Below, one piece after another: positions 1 through 7,100 of a stretch of 8,607 nt of DNA. The stretch comes from Bacillota bacterium (GTDB lineage: Bacteria > Bacillota > Dethiobacteria > DTU022). The translations under genes were made by a program, and so were the position numbers. The notes beneath the pieces were generated by a model. It was given only the letters and a program-made list of their open reading frames with translations. It searched no databases and was not told where the DNA came from. The stretch is from contig JAAZPS010000193.1 in assembly GCA_012797095.1 (NCBI GenBank), positions 1 through 8,607 of the forward strand, given 5' to 3'. Positions within the stretch are counted from its first letter, which is position 1; every line of letters begins with the position of its first letter.

Positions 1-699
1 CATCGCTCTTTCCAGCTCCCTGCGCACTGCCGGGTTTTTGGCCACTCCGCCGCTGATGGTGATCTCCTTTTCGAGGCCGACCCGCCGTACCAGGGCCATC
101 ACCCGGCCGGCCATGGTCCGGTTGATCCCGGCGGCGACATCGGCCAGGACAGCGCCCCTTTGCAGGTAATGATGGACTTCGGTTTCACAGAAGATACTGC
201 AGCGGTTACTCATCTCGATGACCTCTTTTGATCCGAAGGAGACCGGCCCCAGCTCCTCCATGGAGATGCCCAGGGTCCGGCTCATCACCTCGAGAAAGCG
301 TCCTGTTCCCGCGGCGCACTTGTCATTCATCACAAAATTGACCAGCTCGCCGTCCCGGTCAACCCGGATCACCTTGGCATCCTGCCCGCCGATATCGATG
401 ATCGTTCTCACCTGGGGGAGAACCCAGTGAGCACCCTTGCCGTGACAGGATATTTCGCTCATATTCTCCTGCGAAAGCCCCTGTTTCTGGATCTCTTCCC
501 GGCCGTAACCGGTGCTGACGCAGAAAGTAAGATCCTGCAGGGTCATATTCTTTTTCTGCAGGGCACCGACCATGGCCGTGGTGGCCGAGTCAACTGGATT
601 CGGCTTCACCCTGATGCTTTCGTAAGTAAAAATACCCTCGCCGTTGAGAACAACTGCCTGGCATGACAGCGAGCCGACATCGATCCCTCCAAAAAGCAT
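1..699 (-). CDS. 2-hydroxyacyl-CoA dehydratase activator / benzoyl-CoA reductase ATPase subunit (HgdC/BcrA family), 3' end outside window
   Basis: This ATPase of the ASKHA fold (BadF/BadG/BcrA/HgdC family) carries a [4Fe-4S] cluster at its dimer interface and uses ATP to deliver an electron to the dehydratase or reductase. The 233 residues present begin with the phosphate-binding loop GIDVGS (5-10). They continue with TGYGR (63-67), the signature IDIGGQDAK (101-109) and NDKCAAGTGRFLE (125-137). Cys128 and Cys167 fall one residue from HgdC Cys127 and Cys166, the known cluster ligands; an extra Cys171 follows. ISGGVAKNP near residue 220 is the second ATP-binding segment. HgdC is about 260 residues, so roughly 25-30 are missing beyond position 1. 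ATG 699 is preceded by GGAGGTGG (708-715) at 8 bases spacing. The gene follows the large dehydratase subunit after 63 bases with no visible terminator. Family assignment is firm. Whether it works as a homodimer (HgdC type) or with a second ATPase further left (Bcr type) is unknown. Confidence 0.93.
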   Translation of the reverse strand, partial: MLFGGIDVGSLSCQAVVLNGEGIFTYESIRVKPNPVDSATTAMVGALQKKNMTLQDLTFCVSTGYGREEIQKQGLSQENMSEISCHGKGAHWVLPQVRTIIDIGGQDAKVIRVDRDGELVNFVMNDKCAAGTGRFLEVMSRTLGISMEELGPVSFGSKEVIEMSNRCSIFCETEVHHYLQRGAVLADVAAGINRTMAGRVMALVRRVGLEKEITISGGVAKNPAVRRELERAM

Positions 700-762
700 C
701 GTTCTTTCCACCTCCGTCTGTTGTTCTTTCCTGATCATATCTGGTGCTTATCTATTAACTTT

Positions 763-2193
763 TCAACGGGCCGCCCTGCGGCGGCTGCGGCGGCCGCTGC
801 GCTTCCGTTTGCCGGCGATCACATTGTTGACAAACTGCTCCAGCTCTTCCTGAATCACCCCGATGGGGGTCATCGAACGGATCCAGGTATCTCCCTGCAG
901 GCCCAGGGTGGGCACGCCGGTCCTCTTCAGCACCTCGTTGCGGGTCACGGTAAAGGCGCTCCAGGTCTGCTTGCAGGAATGATGACCGCAGTAGACGCAG
1001 CCGTCCAGATCCCACTCCTTGACCATATAGATGATATCTTCCGCCCAGCCCCGCGCCATGGAGGGGGCCCCCATCTGCCTGGTCATGACATTCTTCCAGG
1101 CCATCTCGATCATGCCGTCCAACATCGTCTCCTTGGAGGTCAGATCGAGAGTCTGTGGAAAAGCCACCTGCAGGGCATCCCCGAAATTGCTGATCCCTTT
1201 TTCCTCCATCCAGTCGTAGAAATTCACGGTATCGTACAGATAGCTGAGGTAGGTCCAGACAATGCGGGCGACCTCTTCCCGGGAGCGGTAGTCTGCACTT
1301 TCCAGATTGTTGCGCGAGACCTCCACGCACTGCTCCAGGGTGCGGATCCCCTCTTCCCGCCCCCACATGGAAAACCTGGTACCGCAAACAAAGAGGGAAA
1401 AGATTCCGGGCACCGGGTTGGGCACATTTTTCTTCAGCTCCCACAGGTCGTTGTACAGCTCGGAACAGCGGTTTGCCCTTACCGCCAGCTCCCGGAGATT
1501 CTCTTCTTTCAGTTCCTCCCCGGCCAGCTCTTCCAGCTGCCGGATCATCTTGTAATAGTTGTTTTTGAAATATTTGAACCCCTGGGAAAATTCCATCGTC
1601 GGTTTTTCCAGCGGGATCTGCGGCAGATCCAGCAGCAGGGAGACAAATTCGTGCGATTTGGCATTGACATCGCAGCTGCCCACACACCCGGAAACAATGG
1701 CATCGGGCTGATAATCCAGCCCCGAGAGCATCGAGCCCAGCTCGATGGCATTGGCCGAGCAGATATGGTCGGGCAGCCCCAGGCCGAGCACATAATCCCA
1801 GTAGCGCTCGCCCTGCCCTTCCAGGACCACTGTCCCCGCTGTGGTGAGCAGCTCCGTGGTTACCGGCGCCAGGTTCTCGAAGGCATGAATGATCTCCGGG
1901 GGGAAATTGAAGGGCAGCAGAACAACTTTCTTGCCCTTTTCCCTGGCCTCGTACGTCCCTTTCAGCACCGCCATAACCATCCTGATGAAGGCCTGGGAGG
2001 CCTGCTGGATCGAGGGCTTGAAAAACGACTGCAGACTGGTGGCGCTGTCTGGGGGGAGCACCCCGAGCAGCCCTTTGACCTCTTCCTCGCTGATATATCG
2101 ATCGGGCAGTCTTTCCAGAACCTGAAACATCTTGTAGGTCCGATTGAACAGACCGTCGTCAAGGGTTCTGCTGGTTTTGCTGTTTTCTGTCAT
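763..2193 (-). CDS. 2-hydroxyacyl-CoA dehydratase large (alpha, HgdA-like) subunit
   Basis: This is the large subunit of the radical 2-hydroxyacyl-CoA dehydratase / benzoyl-CoA reductase family, 476 residues and close to HgdA in length (about 477). With the adjacent small subunit it should form the [4Fe-4S]-bearing heterodimer that receives an electron from the activator. Family-like stretches are FNFPPEIIHAFENLAP (95-110), LPDHICSANAIE (140-151), the CVGSCD segment (170-175) and GVPTLGLQGD near 426-435. Candidate cluster ligands are Cys145, Cys174 and Cys407 (in GHHSCKQ). Cys399 and Cys402 create a C-x2-C-x4-C cluster that I do not associate with this family. The final residues, 461-476, are a strongly basic tail with ten Lys/Arg. 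ATG 2193 is chosen because AGAGGTGATC (2197-2206) precedes it at the right distance; an in-frame GTG at 2202 lies inside that site. Only five bases separate it from the preceding stop, so the two subunits are probably translationally coupled. Substrate is not readable from sequence. Confidence 0.88.
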   Translation of the reverse strand: MTENSKTSRTLDDGLFNRTYKMFQVLERLPDRYISEEEVKGLLGVLPPDSATSLQSFFKPSIQQASQAFIRMVMAVLKGTYEAREKGKKVVLLPFNFPPEIIHAFENLAPVTTELLTTAGTVVLEGQGERYWDYVLGLGLPDHICSANAIELGSMLSGLDYQPDAIVSGCVGSCDVNAKSHEFVSLLLDLPQIPLEKPTMEFSQGFKYFKNNYYKMIRQLEELAGEELKEENLRELAVRANRCSELYNDLWELKKNVPNPVPGIFSLFVCGTRFSMWGREEGIRTLEQCVEVSRNNLESADYRSREEVARIVWTYLSYLYDTVNFYDWMEEKGISNFGDALQVAFPQTLDLTSKETMLDGMIEMAWKNVMTRQMGAPSMARGWAEDIIYMVKEWDLDGCVYCGHHSCKQTWSAFTVTRNEVLKRTGVPTLGLQGDTWIRSMTPIGVIQEELEQFVNNVIAGKRKRSGRRSRRRAAR

Positions 2194-2196
2194 CGC

Positions 2197-2206
2197 GATC
2201 ACCTCT
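2197..2206 (-). promoter_or_regulatory. Shine-Dalgarno site of the large dehydratase subunit, overlapping the small subunit's stop codon
   Basis: On the minus strand the bases read AGAGGTGATC, a long match to the 16S rRNA anti-Shine-Dalgarno complement. The core GAGGTG is six bases from ATG 2193. The TGA stop of the small subunit gene (2199-2201) lies within this site, which fits coupled translation of two subunits needed in equal amounts. It also rules against the in-frame GTG at 2202 as the start. Confidence 0.7.
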
Positions 2207-3314
2207 TTATTCTTGTTATCCTTTCGAGAAAAGCCTGAACCCTGGTCTTCAAACGGCCCATATCGGCGGTAGCACCGTACTCTTTCTCCAGAACCAGGAC
2301 CGGGATCCCCTCTGCCTCCAGATCGAGGCGCAGCTTGACATTTTCGATCCCGTGCAGATCGCAGAACTTGTTGTAGAACAGGATCGCGCCCTCAGCGCCC
2401 GATTGGGCGATCTTTTCAAGAACAAAGGCTTTGCGATCGGCATAATTCATGAACATACGCGGACAGAGCAGGTTTTTCAGGTAGATCTCGGCCAGTCTTT
2501 CTAGAGGTGCCTCGGCAGCAGCCTCGCGGCGGTACGCGCGCCCGCTGAAGCAAAAGTGATCGGCCACGGCCAACCCGCCCAGCTCTTCCAGCCCGGCGAT
2601 AAGCTCGACCTCGTCGGTGGCGGCCCCGCCCATGAAGATGCGGGCGCTGTAACTGAGCGCCTTCCGCTGCTCCAACTTGGCCGAGAAATCATCGAGCAGT
2701 GCTTCAAAATCGTCAGGGGGCAGCGACCCTTCCGCGAGCATCAAGGACATGATCTCGCTGCCGGCAACCTTGAATCTTTTCCCCCACCTGCTCTCGTAGA
2801 TCTTCTTGAATTTATCCGCAATGCGGTCCTGTGTCTCGATCGCTGCGGTGATCTGCTCCGGCGCAATGCTGACCTTGAAGTATTCCTGAACGGCTTCGAC
2901 CAACCGTTCCAGCTCATCGACGAACCAGGCCATGGAATCGTCATCGGTGAGATGGGGTACCCGAAGATAATGAAAAAAATTGCGGGGAGAGACATGCTGC
3001 CAGTTCTCGAACATGCCCCGGAGGTGATCACATCCGTTGGTCTCGATCATTCCCTCCAGAAAATCATAGGTGCCGTCCATCCCCAGCTGCAGGCAGGAGC
3101 GGCAGAAACCGCAGTTGAAACGGGACAGGTACGCATCGGCCATCTCCGTTTCACCTTTACCCAACGCCTTGATCCGGTAGGGAAACAGCCCTGCCGCGTC
3201 GAGGATCTCCCGGGGCGTGGCCAGGCAGGTATAGCCGACTATCTTCTGCCCGCTTTCATGGGCTTTTTTGACAAAACTATTTTCCACCACATCAACCAGC
3301 TCTTCCAACACCAT
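2199..3314 (-). CDS. 2-hydroxyacyl-CoA dehydratase small (beta, HgdB/BcrC-like) subunit
   Basis: This is the smaller subunit of the radical dehydratase / benzoyl-CoA reductase family; its 371 residues match HgdB, LcdB and HadC (about 374-379). The N-terminus has the family opening: KIVGYTCLATPREILDAAGL (24-43) followed by FPYRI. It continues with ADAYLSRFNCGFCRSC (59-74), whose Cys68 corresponds to the first cluster ligand. GCD (94-96) supplies the second and LFYNKFCD (Cys318) the third. The C-terminus ends in the usual MGRLKTRVQAFLE pattern. Cys71 and Cys74 near the first ligand are extra cysteines. ATG 3314 has AGGAGGGAGC upstream (3321-3330) at good spacing. That site lies within the last codons of the upstream gene, and the reading frames overlap by 23 bases, indicating coupled translation. 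The enzyme is expected in the cytoplasm. Function as dehydratase or aromatic-ring reductase cannot be separated without phylogeny. Confidence 0.9.
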   Translation of the reverse strand: MVLEELVDVVENSFVKKAHESGQKIVGYTCLATPREILDAAGLFPYRIKALGKGETEMADAYLSRFNCGFCRSCLQLGMDGTYDFLEGMIETNGCDHLRGMFENWQHVSPRNFFHYLRVPHLTDDDSMAWFVDELERLVEAVQEYFKVSIAPEQITAAIETQDRIADKFKKIYESRWGKRFKVAGSEIMSLMLAEGSLPPDDFEALLDDFSAKLEQRKALSYSARIFMGGAATDEVELIAGLEELGGLAVADHFCFSGRAYRREAAAEAPLERLAEIYLKNLLCPRMFMNYADRKAFVLEKIAQSGAEGAILFYNKFCDLHGIENVKLRLDLEAEGIPVLVLEKEYGATADMGRLKTRVQAFLERITRIKR

Positions 3315-5097
3315 TGCTCAGCTCCCTCCTTTTTCCGTTCTTCTTTTTCGCAGAACGAAAAAGCCGACCCCAATTTTTCGGTTTCAGCACTGTCTTGATG
3401 ACCGCGCGCACGATCGTAAAAAACCAGTTCATCACAAACCCGGCAAACTGCGGATTCGCCTCCATGGTCCCGGCCAGCAGAGCGGCACTGCTCGTGACCG
3501 TTGCGTCCAGCTGTGCATAATCCACCTGGCCCAGGTATGAATTAACTGTTTTCTGCAGTTTTTGCGGATCCCGTTCCAGCTCCTGATTCAGCAAAGCGAG
3601 CAGGGCATTGATCGAAGTCCCAGCTGTCTCCGGAGTGATCTTGAAAAGCTCCTCTTTCCTGACAAAGGAAAGGCCGTTCATCAGCAGGGTTCCGCCGAGA
3701 GATTTGAGCGCTTCGTGATCAATTGTGCGGTGGATCCGGGTAAGGATCATCTCGGGCAGCTCGGGATTTTCCGCCAGGATCCGGTTGACCATCCCGATCA
3801 GCGCATTGATCAGCGCCCCGATCTCCCGGAAATCGGCTTTCTCCTCGAGCTCCCTACCCAGGCGGCGGTATGCTTCCGGAGGAAGCTGATTGATCTGCGT
3901 CAGAAGATAGACGGCACCGCGTAGCGCTGCATTGAGTCCGAGCAGCAGGGCCGGGAAGGTTTTCTTCAGCAGCTCCGGTTTTTGCAGCATCAGATCCGCT
4001 GAGACGGAGATAATGACCTCGGAATCTTCCAGCAGGGCCTGCAGCGCCGCTGCAACGGTGCTCTCGTCGAGATCGTCGAGGACCCCCTCGAGAAGATTGC
4101 GGAAGACCGGGCGGAAAAGCGGCTCCTCGCGGCCCAGGATCAGGCTGCCCTCGTGAATCCTTTTGATAAGGAGAGAAACACTGTTTACCAGTTTGCTTAT
4201 CTCGGCTGTTTCCAGATCGCTGAGCAGGTTCATAACAGCGCTCGCCAGTATCTCCGGGGGATATTCCAGGCTGGCGATAGCTGTGCCGAGAATGTTGAAC
4301 AGGGTGTTTAACAGGGTCGAGAGCATCTTGAAGAGGCTGGCAAACCTGACCGGGTCGCTGATCAGCAGGCTGAGCAGGTTCTCGGTTACCGGACGGTTCG
4401 CCCGGGCCCGGTCAGCCAACGCTTGCCGGATTACCCCGAAATCGGCCGTCTCCAGTACCTCCCTGGTAAAGGCGATCTTTTTCTCGCGGATCAGCTCAAT
4501 GGAGTGATCATCCGTCCCTACGGCTTTGCCCAGCCATCTGAACAGCGCCGTGATCAGCTCACCCAGCGCCTCGGGGTCCGGGTAAACCGGTGCCGGCTCT
4601 GTTTCCCCGGTTTCAGCAACCCCGTCTTTCCCCAGGAAACCGGTCAGCAAGCGCATCAGCGCGCTGACCGCCTCGAAGGCCCCTTCCTTCAGGCGGGTGC
4701 GGTTCTCCGGATCTTCCCAGAGCAGTTTATTCAGTAATGGAGCGAAACTGCGGGGCACGGAGGCGATGGCCTCTTTATCAAGGTTCTCTCCGATCAAGAA
4801 GACAAATTCTTTCAGTATTTCCGGGGGAACGTTCTGCAGCTGCTGCCCCAGTTCATCCAGAAAAGCCGCCAGATAACCGATCCCTTGCGGCAGTTTTCCC
4901 AGCACACCCAGGGTGAAAGCCGAGTCTTCCCAGATCAGGGTTTTGACGAGCTCGCGGGGATCCCCCGAGCCGGCATCATTCAGGCTTGTTACGATCAGGT
5001 CTTTGAACAGCGGGGTGCGGAGCAGCTCCCGGGCAATTCTCGGTGCGGCACCGGACGCCTCACTGCCTGTGGGCCCAAGGCCCTTTCTATCCTCCAT
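3292..5097 (-). CDS. Unrecognised all-helical repeat protein, paralogue of the adjacent smaller protein
   Basis: I do not recognise this 601-residue protein. It appears almost wholly alpha-helical, rich in Leu, Ile, Ala and Glu, with no signal peptide and no clear transmembrane span. Residues 20-114 match residues 16-110 of the neighbouring gene: RIARELLRTPLFK against RIAREIIRTPGFK, then LVKTLIW against LVQTLMW, and NVPPEIL against EVPPALL. Related units recur inside the protein, with proline landmarks at VPPEIL (90-95), YPPEIL (279-284) and LPPEAY (405-410), each preceded 31-34 residues earlier by an acidic or proline turn. Near the C-terminus, AGTMEANPQF (542-551) again resembles the neighbour. 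This is followed by a hydrophobic stretch FVMNWFFTIVRAVIKTVL (554-571) and a Lys/Arg-rich tail that could contact membrane, nucleic acid or a partner. ATG 5097 is preferred (AAGGGAAAG upstream); ATG 5109 and GTG 5145 have poorer sites. It overlaps the dehydratase small subunit by 23 bases, so a role with that enzyme is inferred only from context. Confidence 0.85.
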   Translation of the reverse strand: MEDRKGLGPTGSEASGAAPRIARELLRTPLFKDLIVTSLNDAGSGDPRELVKTLIWEDSAFTLGVLGKLPQGIGYLAAFLDELGQQLQNVPPEILKEFVFLIGENLDKEAIASVPRSFAPLLNKLLWEDPENRTRLKEGAFEAVSALMRLLTGFLGKDGVAETGETEPAPVYPDPEALGELITALFRWLGKAVGTDDHSIELIREKKIAFTREVLETADFGVIRQALADRARANRPVTENLLSLLISDPVRFASLFKMLSTLLNTLFNILGTAIASLEYPPEILASAVMNLLSDLETAEISKLVNSVSLLIKRIHEGSLILGREEPLFRPVFRNLLEGVLDDLDESTVAAALQALLEDSEVIISVSADLMLQKPELLKKTFPALLLGLNAALRGAVYLLTQINQLPPEAYRRLGRELEEKADFREIGALINALIGMVNRILAENPELPEMILTRIHRTIDHEALKSLGGTLLMNGLSFVRKEELFKITPETAGTSINALLALLNQELERDPQKLQKTVNSYLGQVDYAQLDATVTSSAALLAGTMEANPQFAGFVMNWFFTIVRAVIKTVLKPKNWGRLFRSAKKKNGKRRELSNGVGRAG

Positions 5098-5119
5098 CTT
5101 TCCCTTCATTCCTTTTTGT

Positions 5120-5791
5120 TTATTTTGTATTACCGCCCGCTGCACCCAGAAACGCTTCGGTCAGCGGTCGATAAACATGCTCGATGAAGCCCGGGTTTGC
5201 CCTGACCGCTTCTGAGATGGTCCCGGCAAGAGCGCTGATCAACTGATCTGTTTCGGAACCTTCCTGCGCCGCCTCCTTCGCCAGATGGGCAATCCATTTT
5301 TGCAGCAGCGGTTGCAACACGGAGAGAAGGGCTTCAGCACTGCTGCCGCCGTCGCCGGCCAAACCTACCCCGACCCTTTTACCGAAAGCGATCAGGGCTT
5401 CCTGGAGCGGCTCACCCTCCAGATTCTTGAGATTGCGATAGAGGGCCAGCCCCCGGTCAACAGCCGAGCCGACCGCCTCCCCATCCAATCGATTGACGAA
5501 TTCGGCAAGCAGCCCGCCCAGCAGAGCAGGGGGGACCTCCTCGAGCTGCTTCAGAAGCTCCTTGCCCCCCAATATGCCGATATTGAGCAGCTGTGGAGCA
5601 GCGCCGATGATGGAAAGAAAGAATTCCGGATCTGTCCACATCAGAGTTTGCACGAGCCCGGGGGCAGAAGCAGGATCAAGGGAACCGAGCAGCAACCTGA
5701 CCTTTTCCTTGAACCCGGGAGTCCTGATGATCTCACGCGCTATCCGATCGGCCGCATCGATTATCCCCGGTTGGTTTTTGATCTCGCTCAT
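5120..5791 (-). CDS. Unrecognised helical protein, single-unit paralogue of the 601-residue neighbour
   Basis: A 223-residue protein of unknown family, predicted soluble and helical, with no signal peptide, cysteines or obvious catalytic motif. Residues 16-110 align with the N-terminal unit of the next gene, sharing RIARE-(I/L)(I/L)-RTP-x-FK, LV-x-TL-x-W, a PQ pair and a VPP turn followed by EFV...LD-x-EA. The C-terminal part (DQLISALAG...ANPGF, about 182-202) resembles the end of that protein too. It therefore looks like a one-unit version of the longer multi-unit protein, arisen by duplication. ATG 5791 is chosen; a TTG at 5803 directly abuts the purine-rich AGAGAGGGG and leaves no room for a ribosome-binding spacer, although the spacing to the ATG is rather long (12 bases). 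It lies 20 bases after the acyl-CoA dehydrogenase stop and 22 bases before the paralogue. Its location links it to acyl-CoA metabolism, but the role is unknown. Confidence 0.82.
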   Translation of the reverse strand: MSEIKNQPGIIDAADRIAREIIRTPGFKEKVRLLLGSLDPASAPGLVQTLMWTDPEFFLSIIGAAPQLLNIGILGGKELLKQLEEVPPALLGGLLAEFVNRLDGEAVGSAVDRGLALYRNLKNLEGEPLQEALIAFGKRVGVGLAGDGGSSAEALLSVLQPLLQKWIAHLAKEAAQEGSETDQLISALAGTISEAVRANPGFIEHVYRPLTEAFLGAAGGNTK

Positions 5792-5811
5792 CGCTTTCTT
5801 CAACCCCTCTC

Positions 5812-7080
5812 TTAAAGAGTCTCACAACCGAAGAACAACCGAGCTGTCTCCACCTGGCAGAGCTGCTTGCCGCCCATCCACAGCTGGACGATCTTCAGGT
5901 CTCGCCAGTGTTTTTCGATATCCCAGTCCCGGTCGCTGCCGAATGTTTCCATCAGATTCATCGCTTTCCCCAGGTCCTCCACTGCCCGGTCGCAGGCGAA
6001 ATACTTGTAGGCCCGCCCCTTGGCCACGATCTCTTCCTCCCAGGGGACCCCGTAACTGTCGGGCCGATCGATCATCCGCGCGTACTGGTAACCGATTACC
6101 CGGATGATATCGATATCCTTGACGATATCGGCCAGCACGCCGGCCACGGCATCGTGCTCCTTCAGCGGACGGCCCCGGTAATAGCGGCGATCCATAAAAT
6201 CCTGAAGGATCTCGAAGCAGTTGAGCATCGCTCCGCAGACGAAGGCGATACTGCCCAGATTCCCGAAGGAGACCACTTCCCGGAAATATTTGTTATCATC
6301 GCCAGGCCCGCAAGCCCGGTAGTACGCCGGAACCCGGACATTTTCAAACCAGATATCGCCATTTTTATCGGCGGCCATGCCCGCCTTCTGGTAAGGCCCC
6401 CCCTGGGTGACCCCGGGAAGGTCAGCTGGGACATAGATGAAGGCAAAATCACGGGGATCGGTCGAGCCGGGGTTGGTCGTGCAGACCACACCGAAGAGTT
6501 TTGCCACCCCGCCGCTGTTGGTTGGCCAGAGTTTATGGCCGTTGATCACCCATTCATCCCCCTCCAGAACGGCGGTGGTCTTGATGGTGCTTCCTTTGAC
6601 CACATCGAGGTTCTCGATATCAGCACCGCCCTGCGGCTCGGTCATGGCATTGGCTGCAAAGACCGCTTTTTCGGTTTTACAGAACATGGGCGCAAACTCC
6701 TCACAGAGCCTGCGGTTGACATGGGGTTCATTGCAGATCATCAAAAGGGGCCAGTAGATCACACCCAGGGCCACGGCCATGGCCGAGTCGGCCCGGGCAA
6801 CCTCCTCGAAAAGGCGGAAGGAGGCGCTGCCGATATAGTTGGAATGGCCCAGGCCCCATCCTCCCAGATCCTCCGGGAAAAGAACCCGCTGAATACCCAG
6901 CTTCCCCATCAATTTGTCAAAGGCCGGTTCAATCAGGCGGTGCTCTTTCCAGTCCTCATCGTACTGACGGCGGTACGGGATCACCTCTTCATCAGCCCAT
7001 TTTCTGACGATCTTCCCCAGATATTCGTCGAGGGGGGAGAGGTACTCTTTGGGCCTGGTAAAATCATCTATGGAATACAT
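5812..7080 (-). CDS. Acyl-CoA dehydrogenase family flavoprotein lacking the canonical catalytic Glu
   Basis: This is a full-length member of the acyl-CoA dehydrogenase family (422 residues; typical 380-420). The family catalyses alpha,beta-oxidation of acyl-CoA thioesters or the reverse, with FAD and usually ETF. The N-terminal helical domain ends near FEEVARADSAMAVALG (91-106). The central beta domain contains AMTEPQGGAD (145-154), equivalent to the FAD-binding TEP-x-GSD signature, and WVINGHKLWPTN (177-188). IWFENVRVP (243-251) leads into the C-terminal helices. Near the end, HWRDLKIVQLWMGG (391-404) aligns with the RDAKIxQIYEGT motif of medium-chain enzymes, putting Met402 where the catalytic Glu should be. 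The alternative isovaleryl-CoA-dehydrogenase position (about residue 275) appears to be Gly. FAD binding looks intact, so the protein may use another base or work with its neighbour. ATG 7080 has GGAGGG (7091-7096) ten bases upstream. It follows the first dehydrogenase gene after 20 bases. Confidence 0.9.
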   Translation of the reverse strand: MYSIDDFTRPKEYLSPLDEYLGKIVRKWADEEVIPYRRQYDEDWKEHRLIEPAFDKLMGKLGIQRVLFPEDLGGWGLGHSNYIGSASFRLFEEVARADSAMAVALGVIYWPLLMICNEPHVNRRLCEEFAPMFCKTEKAVFAANAMTEPQGGADIENLDVVKGSTIKTTAVLEGDEWVINGHKLWPTNSGGVAKLFGVVCTTNPGSTDPRDFAFIYVPADLPGVTQGGPYQKAGMAADKNGDIWFENVRVPAYYRACGPGDDNKYFREVVSFGNLGSIAFVCGAMLNCFEILQDFMDRRYYRGRPLKEHDAVAGVLADIVKDIDIIRVIGYQYARMIDRPDSYGVPWEEEIVAKGRAYKYFACDRAVEDLGKAMNLMETFGSDRDWDIEKHWRDLKIVQLWMGGKQLCQVETARLFFGCETL

Positions 7081-7100
7081 GGATCAACATCCCTCCGATT

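Noticed and set aside
700..762. Possible terminator or promoter between the large subunit and the activator
   Set aside because: No stem followed by a T-run and no convincing -35/-10 pair is visible; readthrough is assumed.
755..1687. Leftward open frame in another phase inside the large dehydratase subunit
   Set aside because: It is Gly/Arg-rich out-of-frame translation of high-GC coding DNA; the overlapping frame has the real family motifs.
721..2238. Long rightward open frame (about 505 codons) opposite the large dehydratase subunit
   Set aside because: It is antisense to a gene with clear family motifs, and its translation is His/Pro/Gln/Gly-rich with no recognisable domain, as expected of a codon-bias shadow.
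2556..3398. Rightward open frame of about 280 codons opposite the dehydratase small subunit
   Set aside because: Antisense shadow of a strongly supported gene; composition is atypical and no motif is seen.
5098..5145. GTG 5145 or ATG 5109 as start of the 601-residue protein
   Set aside because: GTG 5145 lies inside the previous gene without a ribosome site, and ATG 5109 has its purine tract too close; ATG 5097 fits best. Similarity to the paralogue begins only after it.
5792..5803. TTG at 5803 as start of the 223-residue protein
   Set aside because: The purine-rich ribosome site directly abuts it with no spacer; the ATG twelve bases later is better placed, though its spacing is long.
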